From assembly GCA_900769055.1 (NCBI GenBank), contig CAAGFF010000157.1:1-10213 (forward strand): a stretch of 10,213 bases of DNA, read 5' to 3'. Under the pieces are notes generated by a model. The model saw nothing but the letters and a program-made list of their open reading frames with translations, ran no database searches and was not told the origin of the DNA. The stretch comes from an uncultured Prevotella sp. (GTDB lineage: Bacteria; Bacteroidota; Bacteroidia; Bacteroidales; Bacteroidaceae). Shown here one piece after another: positions 1 to 6,005 of this stretch (position 1 is its first letter; every line of letters begins with the position of its first letter). Made by a program: the position numbers and the translations under genes.

Positions 1-533
1 ACGCCATTGTCGCTATACTCTATTGTCACCTGGCTCTTTGAGTCCGGGCGCAGATAGGTCATCAGCTTGCCTTCCTTGCGTATGTCGGCAAGGGTTTTCA
101 TGATAAGCTGTGCAAGGTCAAGGCTCACGGGCATGAAGTTCTCGGTCTCGTTGGTTGCGTAGCCAAACATCATTCCCTGGTCGCCAGCACCCTGGTCGTC
201 ATCGTTGTCACGGTCTACTCCACGGTTGATATCATCACTCTGCTCGTGTATGGCAGTGAGAATACCGCAAGAGTTGCCGTCAAACTGATACTCAGACTTG
301 GTATAGCCTATGCGGTTGATGGTACGGCGCGCCATAGTGGCAAGGTCGATGTACTCGGATGAGCGTACCTCACCCATTATCACCACCTGTCCTGTAGTGA
401 CGAAACTCTCTACGGCACAGCGTGCCTTGTCGTCGTAAGCAAGGAACTGGTCAAGAATGGCGTCTGAAATCTGGTCGGCAACCTTGTCGGGATGACCCTC
501 AGAAACAGACTCTGACGAAAATAAGTATGACAT
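1..533 (-). CDS. metK: S-adenosylmethionine synthetase MetK, N-terminal part
   Basis: MetK makes S-adenosylmethionine from methionine and ATP in the cytoplasm and supplies the cell's methyl donor. Reading the minus strand from the ATG at 533 gives 177 uninterrupted residues before the window ends, roughly 40% of a normal MetK. The family signatures are clear: GHPDK at residues 13-17 (ATP/methionine site near the N terminus) and the hexapeptide-containing stretch GAGDQGMMFGYA at 115-126. A short acidic stretch (DRDNDDDQ, about 108-115) precedes that loop. The start begins MSYLFSSESVSEGHPDK, as expected for the family. The gene has its own promoter at 659-689 and an unusual leader, so it is a separate unit from the peptidase gene upstream. 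The C-terminal part lies outside the window, so intactness cannot be judged. Confidence 0.97.
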   Translation of the reverse strand, partial: MSYLFSSESVSEGHPDKVADQISDAILDQFLAYDDKARCAVESFVTTGQVVIMGEVRSSEYIDLATMARRTINRIGYTKSEYQFDGNSCGILTAIHEQSDDINRGVDRDNDDDQGAGDQGMMFGYATNETENFMPVSLDLAQLIMKTLADIRKEGKLMTYLRPDSKSQVTIEYSDNG

Positions 534-652
534 GTTTAAATAATGTGTTTATGGAGACCGTTCTGCGACACCGTCCCACTAATTAACAAATATACCATTT
601 ATGATTTCTGAGGGTAATCTTGGAGTTGGCCTCGCAGCACCATCTCCAAAAC
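534..652 (-). promoter_or_regulatory. Candidate structured metK leader with two short upstream ORFs
   Basis: This is the predicted untranslated leader between the inferred transcription start (about 652) and the metK ATG. In the minus-strand RNA, the arm at 648-628 can pair with the arm at 572-552: 16 Watson-Crick pairs, 2 G-U wobbles and 3 mismatches in 21 positions. The first six bases of the 5' region can instead pair locally (UUGGAG at 649-644 with CUCCAA at 625-620), so two mutually exclusive folds exist. The same RNA contains two short ORFs. The first runs 643-599 (MVLRGQLQDYPQKS). It is followed with no gap (TAAATG) by the second at 598-536 (20 codons), whose stop lies 2 nt before the metK start. 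I do not recognise a known SAM riboswitch core. The pairing and ORFs are seen directly; any regulatory role is inferred. Confidence 0.5.
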
Positions 653-658
653 GTGGTG

Positions 659-689
659 CAAAGTTACATCTTTTCAGCCGAACAGCAAA
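659..689 (-). promoter_or_regulatory. metK promoter, Bacteroidota type
   Basis: On the minus strand there is TTTG at 689-686, a 19-nt spacer, and TAACTTTG at 666-659. This matches the Bacteroidota housekeeping consensus TTTG / TAnnTTTG with typical spacing. Transcription would start near 652, about 119 nt before the metK ATG. The element lies downstream of the peptidase-gene terminator, consistent with an independent metK unit. Confidence 0.75.
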
Positions 690-740
690 ATTAATAATGT
701 GAATTTTGGTTTGACGGCCTAAAAACACTTGTTCTGCACA

Positions 741-788
741 AAAAAGAAAAACCATCCGCAACACACAATAAGGATGGTGTTGCGGATG
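741..788 (-). terminator. Intrinsic terminator of the M16 peptidase gene
   Basis: Perfect 12-bp inverted repeat: CATCCGCAACAC at 753-764 and its complement at 777-788, with a 12-nt loop. In the minus direction the stem is followed directly by a T-rich run (complement of 741-751, TTTTTCTTTTT-like). The position, 51 nt after the stop codon of the peptidase gene, and the orientation fit a rho-independent terminator for that gene. The upstream side lacks a long A tract next to the stem, so it should work mainly on the minus strand. Confidence 0.88.
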
Positions 789-839
789 ATTCAGTTATGG
801 ATATGCGGGCATGTCATAGATGGCACGCCTCTCAAAGGC

Positions 840-3659
840 TTATTCCGCCGGCATCATGCAAACCGACAGGCGGTTGCCGCTGGCATTGAATTCCTTCATG
901 AACTGCATAATGGTTTCTGGAGTCTGAGCCTCAACGAGCTTCTTATAGTCTGTGTGCATGTCTATGCCATACTTGTTCCAGTGACTCATGATGTTGAGCC
1001 AGTAGCCGTTGGTCTTGACAGCATCATCAGCTTGCTTTAGCATCAGCTCCTTAACCTTGGCAACCATGGATGCGTCACATTCGGTTTCCATGTTCTTGAC
1101 TTCCTTTTCCATGATGGCTGTGGCGATGTCTTTCTTCTCAGGCTTTACAGGGCAGATGGCATAAATCATGATGTTATGGGTCTTGTCCTCACGCATCTGT
1201 GCCATGCCCCTTGCGCCTACCGAGTAGGCAGCACTCTCTTCCTCACGTATCTTCTTGAGGAATATCATGTCGAGCACCTGTCCGGCAATATCGGCACGGA
1301 TAACGTTCTCAAGAGAGTATGGCATCTCCTCGTTGTACCACATATACTGGAACTTAGCCTTGGGTGTTTCCATCTTTCGTGTGAAAGTGTTGTCGACAAT
1401 TCCCTTTTCGAGGAAGGCGGTACGCTTGCCATTTACGACCTTGCCCTTTGCAGGCAGCGATGCTATGTACTGGCAGATGAGCGGACGGATGGTGGCTTCA
1501 TCGTAGTTGCCGATAATGGTGAATGTCCATCCGGCAGCATTGGCTGTACGCTCCTTAGCAATCTGGAGAATGCGGTCGTAATCGATGTTCTTGACATCTT
1601 CGAGAAGCATGGGCTTCAGACGTGGGTTGTGTCCGTAGAAGGTTGCTGTTGCTGAGTCGCTGAACGCAATGTCGGGCGACAGCTCGCGGTTCTTCAGTTC
1701 AATCTCGTAAGAACTTATGAGGTTGTTGAAGGCATCGGTATCTTTCTTGATGTTTGTGAAGTAGAGATAATTCATCTGTAACATGGTCTCTACGTCCTTA
1801 GGAGTGGAGCTACCGTTAACAGTCATCGTTGTTCCAGAGAGTCGGAGGTCTACATTTGCAATCTTACCAGCCAGTACCTTGCCAAGCTCAGTACTTGAGA
1901 AGTTGCCAAGACCGCTGTAGCCAATTACCTGGTCGAAAGCATTGAGATTGGTGATTTCGCTATTGGGATATAGCGAGCCACCGCCCTTGCCTTCACCTGT
2001 CAGTACGACCTGGTCTTTCTTGAAGTCGGTCTTCTTCAGTATGACGGTAGCACCATTGGAGAGGGTGAGCTTGGTATATCCAAACTTCTCGTTGCTCTCC
2101 TCCTTCTTTATCTTGCCCGGCTTAGGCATCTTGGCAATCAGAGGCTCGTTCTTCACATTATCCACGAAAGCCTCTATCTGCTGTGCGCGAGCCTCCTTAA
2201 CGGCATTCAGCAGTCCGGCCTCTGTAGGATAGACGTTGCCCTCCTTCTCGTTGTTGAAGTTGATTATTACCATGTTGCTGTCGTTCTTTGGCAACAGCTC
2301 TGACATGAACGAGTTAATAACTTCGAGAGGAATAGCAGGTATCACCTGCTTCATCATCTGGTAGCTGTAGTCAATAGAAGGCATCGGAGCATTGGAAAGG
2401 AAGTGAGCCTTGCATTCGTTGTAGAACTGGCTGGTGTAGCGCTTGTCCTTGTTGCTGTACATCTTGTCGAGTGCGCTCAGCATGCTCTCCTTGAAACGCG
2501 CATACTCAGTAGGCGTGAAGCCAAACTCAGCAGCCTTGCGTGTCTCGATGAGGGCAGCCTTGAGCGAAGGCTCGATAAGGGACATGTCCTTTGGCGACAC
2601 GCTGATGCCAAAGGCATCCTTGGTCTTGGCAAAGATATAGTTGCCATCGAAAGCAGAGGCACTGACGTATGGGCAGTCTGCCTTCTGTGCAGCCTCGCCA
2701 AACCGGCTGTTGAGCATGCTTGTGGCAGCCTGCTTAACATAGTTGTATACCAAATACTGTGGTGTCTGCTTCAGGGAGTCGGGGAACACGTCATGCTTGA
2801 ACATGATGTCGATGTCGTGCGACTGGTATTCCTTGTCCTTGTCGATGATGACGATAGGTTCGGCATTATCGGGAACGACCTCGTCTACGATAGGAGCTGG
2901 GTTCTCTGGATTCCGGATAGGTCCGAAGAGCTTCTTAATCATAGCCTCTGTATGGTCTACGTCTACATCACCTACGACTATGATACCCTGGTTCTGAGGA
3001 TGATACCATTTCTCGTAGTAGTCACGAAGCTCCTTTGGAGCAAAGTTGTCGATGACAGACATAAGGCCTATGGGATAGCGCTTGCCATACTTCGAGCCTG
3101 GGTAGAGTTTCTCAAGGTTGCGCTCGAAAAGACGCGAGCTGGCACTTGTCCTCATACGCCATTCCTCGTGGATAACTCCACGTTCCTTGTCAATCTCCTC
3201 GGGGTCGAGGGTAAGTCCGTCTGCCCAGTCGCGAAGGATGAGCAAGCAGGAGTCGAGTGAACTCTGGCGTGCTGTCGGCACATTGTCGATGTTGTAGACC
3301 GTCTGGTCGATGCTTGTGTAGGCGTTGAGGTCGCCACCGAACTGCACACCGATAGACTCGCAATAGCGGATCAGGTCGTTGCCCTTGAAATTGTCGGTAC
3401 CATTGAAGCACATGTGCTCAAGGAAGTGAGCCAGTCCTCGCTGACTTTCCTCCTCCTGTATGGAGCCAACCTTCTGTGCGATATAGAAGTTCGCACGATG
3501 CTCAGGCCAGTTGTTGTAACGGATGTAGTAGGTCAGTCCGTTGTCAAGCTTACCTATCCTTACCGCCGTATCGACTGGCAGGGAAGGCATTGACATCTGC
3601 GCCTGCGATGCACTGGCCACAAAGGAAAGGGCCAGAACTAACAATTTTCTAAACTTCAT
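840..3659 (-). CDS. Secreted M16 (pitrilysin-family) zinc metallopeptidase
   Basis: A 939-residue two-half peptidase of the insulinase/pitrilysin family, likely acting in the periplasm on peptides or small unfolded proteins. A signal peptide (basic start, hydrophobic 6-15, cleavage after SASQA near residue 20) exports it. The inverted zinc motif HFLEH sits at 78-82. A third zinc ligand, Glu159 in IDKERGVIHEEW, lies 77 residues after the last motif histidine, the same distance as in E. coli pitrilysin. The C-terminal half (about 525-939) has no HxxEH and is the usual inactive half; it carries the Arg/Tyr pair (R805, Y812 in KIREEESAAYSV) that helps bind substrate. The length matches the roughly 930-residue Bacteroidota members. 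It is transcribed alone, with a strong terminator after the stop. The precise substrate cannot be told from sequence; a processing role is possible but unproven. Confidence 0.95.
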   Translation of the reverse strand: MKFRKLLVLALSFVASASQAQMSMPSLPVDTAVRIGKLDNGLTYYIRYNNWPEHRANFYIAQKVGSIQEEESQRGLAHFLEHMCFNGTDNFKGNDLIRYCESIGVQFGGDLNAYTSIDQTVYNIDNVPTARQSSLDSCLLILRDWADGLTLDPEEIDKERGVIHEEWRMRTSASSRLFERNLEKLYPGSKYGKRYPIGLMSVIDNFAPKELRDYYEKWYHPQNQGIIVVGDVDVDHTEAMIKKLFGPIRNPENPAPIVDEVVPDNAEPIVIIDKDKEYQSHDIDIMFKHDVFPDSLKQTPQYLVYNYVKQAATSMLNSRFGEAAQKADCPYVSASAFDGNYIFAKTKDAFGISVSPKDMSLIEPSLKAALIETRKAAEFGFTPTEYARFKESMLSALDKMYSNKDKRYTSQFYNECKAHFLSNAPMPSIDYSYQMMKQVIPAIPLEVINSFMSELLPKNDSNMVIINFNNEKEGNVYPTEAGLLNAVKEARAQQIEAFVDNVKNEPLIAKMPKPGKIKKEESNEKFGYTKLTLSNGATVILKKTDFKKDQVVLTGEGKGGGSLYPNSEITNLNAFDQVIGYSGLGNFSSTELGKVLAGKIANVDLRLSGTTMTVNGSSTPKDVETMLQMNYLYFTNIKKDTDAFNNLISSYEIELKNRELSPDIAFSDSATATFYGHNPRLKPMLLEDVKNIDYDRILQIAKERTANAAGWTFTIIGNYDEATIRPLICQYIASLPAKGKVVNGKRTAFLEKGIVDNTFTRKMETPKAKFQYMWYNEEMPYSLENVIRADIAGQVLDMIFLKKIREEESAAYSVGARGMAQMREDKTHNIMIYAICPVKPEKKDIATAIMEKEVKNMETECDASMVAKVKELMLKQADDAVKTNGYWLNIMSHWNKYGIDMHTDYKKLVEAQTPETIMQFMKEFNASGNRLSVCMMPAE

Positions 3660-3706
3660 GATTTAATCTATTATTTGTTAATCTATATGCTAATTGTGTC
3701 ATTTAT

Positions 3707-3720
3707 TGCCGCTTACGGCA
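3707..3720. repeat. Small hairpin in the peptidase-gene leader
   Basis: TGCCG and CGGCA surround a 4-nt loop (stem 3707-3711 with 3716-3720), 47 nt before the peptidase start codon. The neighbouring GCCGCC on the minus strand offers an alternative pairing with GCGGC. No T run follows in either direction, so it is not a convincing terminator. The rest of the 141-bp gap at 3660-3800 is AT-rich, and I could not place a convincing promoter for the peptidase gene. Confidence 0.35.
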
Positions 3721-3747
3721 GAGGCGGCTCCAATAAAAGGATGTAAA

Positions 3748-3781
3748 GTAAATACATTTAGGCCAAACAAAAGGTATTTAC
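3748..3781. repeat. 8-bp inverted repeat between xerD and the peptidase gene
   Basis: GTAAATAC at 3748-3755 is matched by GTATTTAC at 3774-3781, an exact inverted repeat with an 18-nt centre. The right flank of each arm also shares ATTTA(g/c)GCCAA as a direct repeat spaced 20 bp (from 3756 and from 3776), so two similar half-sites lie about two helical turns apart. It falls 20 nt past the xerD stop and 89 nt upstream of the peptidase start. It could be an operator or a weak terminator; nothing in the sequence decides which. Confidence 0.4.
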
Positions 3782-3800
3782 GCCAATGTTTTATGTTATT

Positions 3801-4718
3801 TTAATACTTCTTTATGTTTCTTGGATGGTGGTCGAGTATCTCCTGCCTCAGCATGGTGGTATCGATATGAGTATATATCTCCGTTGTTCCAATGTCCTCA
3901 TGACCAAGCAACGCCTGTATGACGCGCAGGTCGGCACCACCCTTGAGCAATGCTGTGGCAAACGAGTGGCGAAGAGTATGTGGGGAAATAGTCTTCTTGA
4001 TACCAGCCTCCTCAGCCTGCCGCTTTATCATTATCAATATCATCGTGCGGGTGAGGTGATGTCCACGACGGTTCAGGAATACGTAATCCTCCTCGCCACG
4101 TTTTATGTCAAGATGGCAACGATCGGTGAACCATAGTTGTAGCTCACGGATGGCCTTATCGGAGATGGGCACAAGCCTCTCCTTACTTCCCTTGCCAAGC
4201 ACTCTTATGAACTTCTCCTCGAAAAATATGTCAGAAAGCTTGAGATTGACAAGCTCGCTGACCCTAAGGCCACATGAGAACAGCACCTCGATAATGGCTC
4301 TGTTGCGCTGGCTTTCGGGCTTGCTCATATCCATGCTCTCCTCAAGCCTGTCCACTTCCTCAAGGGTAAGATACTCAGGCAAGTGCTGGGGCAGACGAGG
4401 AGATTCCAGCAGTTCAGAAGGATCTGTGTCCATGAAGCCATCGACATTGAGAAACTTATAAAACACCCTTACGCCGCTCAGTATGCGGGCTTGCGTCTTT
4501 GCCGACATGCCTCGCTCGTGAATGGTTGCCGCAAAATGCTGCAAGTCCTCAAGGCGCACCTCTGTCGGAACGAGGCTGTTGGCGGCAAGATATTCGAGAA
4601 GCCAATGCAGGTCGTGACGGTAAGCCTCTATGGTGTTCTCGGAATAGTTGCGCTCCAATTTGAGGTATCTCATATAGCGTTTCACAATATTGGCAGTTGA
4701 TTGCTTGTCTGTTTCCAT
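3801..4718 (-). CDS. xerD: Tyrosine recombinase XerD/XerC
   Basis: Site-specific recombinase that resolves chromosome dimers at dif by DNA strand exchange. The 305-residue protein has the N-terminal SAM-like DNA-binding domain (about 8-95) and the C-terminal catalytic domain (about 115-295). All expected catalytic residues are present: R152 in CGLRVSEL, K176 in GKGSKER, H247 and R250 in SPHTLRH, H273 in LGHE, and the nucleophile Y282 in IYTH. The length and the arm motif are typical of XerC/XerD rather than of phage or transposon integrases, and no mobile-element genes flank it. The start chosen is the ATG at 4718 (METDKQ). An in-frame ATG at 4742 lies inside the predicted -7 promoter element at 4740-4747, upstream of the inferred transcription start, and is unlikely to be used. 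XerD is favoured over XerC on general appearance; a tree would settle it. Confidence 0.93.
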   Translation of the reverse strand: METDKQSTANIVKRYMRYLKLERNYSENTIEAYRHDLHWLLEYLAANSLVPTEVRLEDLQHFAATIHERGMSAKTQARILSGVRVFYKFLNVDGFMDTDPSELLESPRLPQHLPEYLTLEEVDRLEESMDMSKPESQRNRAIIEVLFSCGLRVSELVNLKLSDIFFEEKFIRVLGKGSKERLVPISDKAIRELQLWFTDRCHLDIKRGEEDYVFLNRRGHHLTRTMILIMIKRQAEEAGIKKTISPHTLRHSFATALLKGGADLRVIQALLGHEDIGTTEIYTHIDTTMLRQEILDHHPRNIKKY

Positions 4719-4735
4719 ATTTTTTCGTACTTTTG
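4704..4735 (+). promoter_or_regulatory. aroQ promoter
   Basis: Plus strand: CTTG at 4704-4707 (a three-of-four match to TTTG), a 20-nt spacer, and TACTTTTG at 4728-4735, which fits TAnnTTTG exactly. Transcription would start near 4742, giving a leader of about 24 nt before the aroQ ATG at 4766. The -33 part lies inside the first codons of the divergent xerD gene. Confidence 0.62.
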
Positions 4736-4739
4736 CCGA

Positions 4740-4747
4740 CAAAGATA
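4740..4747 (-). promoter_or_regulatory. xerD promoter -7 element
   Basis: Minus strand TATCTTTG (4747-4740) fits TAnnTTTG. A consensus TTTG at the right distance is missing: 19 nt upstream reads TTCA, inside the start of aroQ. The inferred start near 4733 leaves a leader of roughly 15 nt before the xerD ATG at 4718. Only 4 nt separate it from the opposing aroQ -7 element. Confidence 0.55.
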
Positions 4748-4765
4748 CAACTTTTTCCTGAGATT

Positions 4766-5188
4766 ATGAAGATACAAATCGTAAACGGACCAAACTTAAA
4801 CCTGCTCGGAGTACGCGAGCCAGGAATCTATGGTGATAATTCCTTTGAAAGTTATCTGCCACAGCTACAGGCACTATATCCCAATATTGAGATTGACTAT
4901 TTCCAGAGTAATGTAGAGGGACTGCTCATAGACAAGCTTCAGGAAGTGGGCTTCACCTACGACGGCATAGTGCTCAACGCTGGCGCATATACTCATACGT
5001 CAATAGCCTTGCAGGACTGCATAAGGTCGCTAAAATGCCCGGTGATAGAGGTTCACATATCAAACGTACACAAGCGCGAGGAGTTCAGACACCACAGTAT
5101 GATATCATGTGCATGCCTTGGAGTGATTGCCGGCTTCGGACTCGACTCCTACAGACTGGCCATAGAAGCAATTGTCAAAGCGAGATAA
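4766..5188 (+). CDS. aroQ: Type II 3-dehydroquinate dehydratase
   Basis: Catalyses dehydration of 3-dehydroquinate to 3-dehydroshikimate, the third step of the shikimate pathway, in the cytoplasm; type II enzymes are dodecamers. The 140-residue length is standard. The family signature NGPNLNLLG is at 7-15. Residues matching the M. tuberculosis active site appear in order: R17 and catalytic Y22 (VREPGIYG, on the flexible lid), N71 and H77 (NAGAYTH), H97 with the substrate-binding ISN (EVHISN), and R108. The ATG at 4766 is chosen because MKIQIVNGPN is the usual N terminus; an in-frame ATG at 4697 would lie inside xerD and upstream of the inferred transcription start. The stop codon overlaps the ATG of the next short ORF (TAATG). 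Confidence 0.97.
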   Translation: MKIQIVNGPNLNLLGVREPGIYGDNSFESYLPQLQALYPNIEIDYFQSNVEGLLIDKLQEVGFTYDGIVLNAGAYTHTSIALQDCIRSLKCPVIEVHISNVHKREEFRHHSMISCACLGVIAGFGLDSYRLAIEAIVKAR

Positions 5189-5226
5189 TGGATATCAACG
5201 TTTTCGTTAAGCCAAATGAGCAATAA
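5188..5226 (+). CDS. 12-codon mini-ORF between aroQ and the methyltransferase gene
   Basis: ATG at 5188 overlaps the aroQ stop as TAATG and encodes MDINVFVKPNEQ. Its own TAA at 5224-5226 overlaps another ATG (5226), again as TAATG, which is in frame with the methyltransferase. The arrangement would let ribosomes finishing aroQ reinitiate and pass on to the next gene. I recognise no product. It may be a coupling device, a remnant of a lost gene, or chance; the reading frame is seen, translation is not shown. Confidence 0.25.
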   Translation: MDINVFVKPNEQ

Positions 5227-5264
5227 TGGGCTTGCGCAATCATTGCCATGGCGAGAAAAGATGC

Positions 5265-5897
5265 ATGAAAATGAACGAATACATCCTAAACCATATAGAG
5301 CCCGAGGGGGAATACCTGTATAGACTGTATAGGGCAACTAACATACACACCATTCACGGCAGAATGGCGAGCGGGCACCTGCAAGGCAGGCTGCTAAAGA
5401 TGCTGGTACAGATGGCAAGGCCAAAGAACATACTGGAGGTAGGAACATTCAGTGGCTATAGCGCAATTTGCCTCGCCGAAGGACTGGAGGAGGGAGGTAA
5501 GGTATATACTTTCGAGATAAACGACGAGATGGAAGACTTCACACGCCCATGGATAGAGAACTCCGCCGTCGGTGACAAAATAGACTTCCGTATTGGCGAC
5601 GCAAACATTCTTGCTCCTCAGCTCGGCATTACGTTCGACATGGCATTCATTGATGGTGACAAGCGCACATATCTTGATACATTCAATATGGTAATGCAGA
5701 TACTTAAGCCTGGAGGATTTATCATTGCCGACAACACTCTATGGGACGGGCATGTCACCGACCCCAACTACAGCCATGACCATCAGACACAAGGCATAAG
5801 AACTTTCAATGATGCGTTGACAAAAGACCCAAGAGTAGAGCAAGTCATCCTCCCCCTCCGCGACGGCTTAACAATAATAAGGAAGAAACACCCCTAA
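5265..5897 (+). CDS. COMT-like SAM-dependent O-methyltransferase
   Basis: Class I O-methyltransferase of the catechol/caffeoyl-CoA type (Methyltransf_3 family), about 210 residues, cytoplasmic; it moves a methyl group from SAM to a hydroxyl of an unknown small substrate. Numbered from the ATG at 5265: the SAM-binding glycine-rich motif ILEVGTFSG is at 56-64, the acidic residue ending strand 2 is in YTFEIND (about 81-87), and the metal ligands D130 (FIDGDK), D156 and N157 (IIADNTLW) match D141/D169/N170 of mammalian COMT. ATGs at 5265 and 5271 both give the expected MNEYILNHI-like start. An ATG at 5226 adds 13 residues (MGLRNHCHGEKRC) that look non-homologous, although it is linked by TAATG to the mini-ORF before it. 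Likely cotranscribed with aroQ. Confidence 0.9.
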   Translation: MKMNEYILNHIEPEGEYLYRLYRATNIHTIHGRMASGHLQGRLLKMLVQMARPKNILEVGTFSGYSAICLAEGLEEGGKVYTFEINDEMEDFTRPWIENSAVGDKIDFRIGDANILAPQLGITFDMAFIDGDKRTYLDTFNMVMQILKPGGFIIADNTLWDGHVTDPNYSHDHQTQGIRTFNDALTKDPRVEQVILPLRDGLTIIRKKHP

Positions 5898-5905
5898 AAT
5901 AAATC

Positions 5906-5985
5906 CGCCTCTATCTTATCTATATCTCTATTTTCTCTATCTCCTCTATCTTATCTATCTCCTCTATCTTATCTATCTCCTCTAT
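5906..5985. repeat. 18-bp tandem repeat in a convergent intergenic gap
   Basis: The unit CTCCTCTATCTTATCTAT occurs as two perfect copies (5941-5958, 5959-5976) and a half copy (5977-5985). Before them come a copy with one mismatch (5906-5923) and a degenerate 17-nt copy (5924-5940), about 4.5 copies in all. There is no G on the plus strand from 5908 to 6019, so the minus-strand RNA is C-free. It lies between two convergent genes (stops at 5897 and 6006). No hairpin terminator was seen in the gap. It looks like a minisatellite that could vary in copy number. Confidence 0.9.
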
Positions 5986-6005
5986 AAACCCTCAACTTTA
6001 ATCCA

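Noticed and set aside
587..594. TATATTTG on the minus strand as a second metK promoter
   Set aside because: It fits TAnnTTTG, but there is no TTTG at a suitable distance upstream, and the element at 659-689 is far better. A minor start cannot be excluded.
534..652. Assignment of the metK leader to a known SAM riboswitch class
   Set aside because: I could not identify the conserved core of any SAM riboswitch class; only an unclassified pairing is supported.
579..764. 61-codon minus-strand open frame upstream of metK
   Set aside because: It begins inside the peptidase terminator hairpin and spans the metK promoter, so it would not be on either transcript as a whole.
1176..1655. 159-codon plus-strand open frame inside the peptidase gene
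   Set aside because: Fully within a well-supported gene on the other strand; Cys/Leu/His-rich product without a family signature.
2403..3260. 285-codon open frame on the plus strand, antisense to the M16 peptidase
   Set aside because: The minus frame encodes a complete, motif-bearing peptidase here. The antisense product has no recognisable domain and looks like a by-product of codon bias.
3801..4718. xerD as the integrase of a mobile element
   Set aside because: Length and motifs are those of chromosomal Xer recombinases; neighbours are housekeeping genes, and no tRNA, attachment repeats or phage genes are seen.
4719..4742. Longer xerD start at 4742 (MSAKVRKN)
   Set aside because: It lies within the predicted -7 element and ahead of the inferred transcription start; METDKQ at 4718 is a more normal N terminus.
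4697..4765. Longer aroQ start at 4697
   Set aside because: It would overlap xerD coding sequence and add 23 hydrophobic residues absent from type II dehydroquinases; MKIQIVNGPN at 4766 is the typical start.
5906..5985. CRISPR-like array
   Set aside because: Copies are directly adjacent with no unique spacers and no cas genes nearby; it is a simple tandem repeat.
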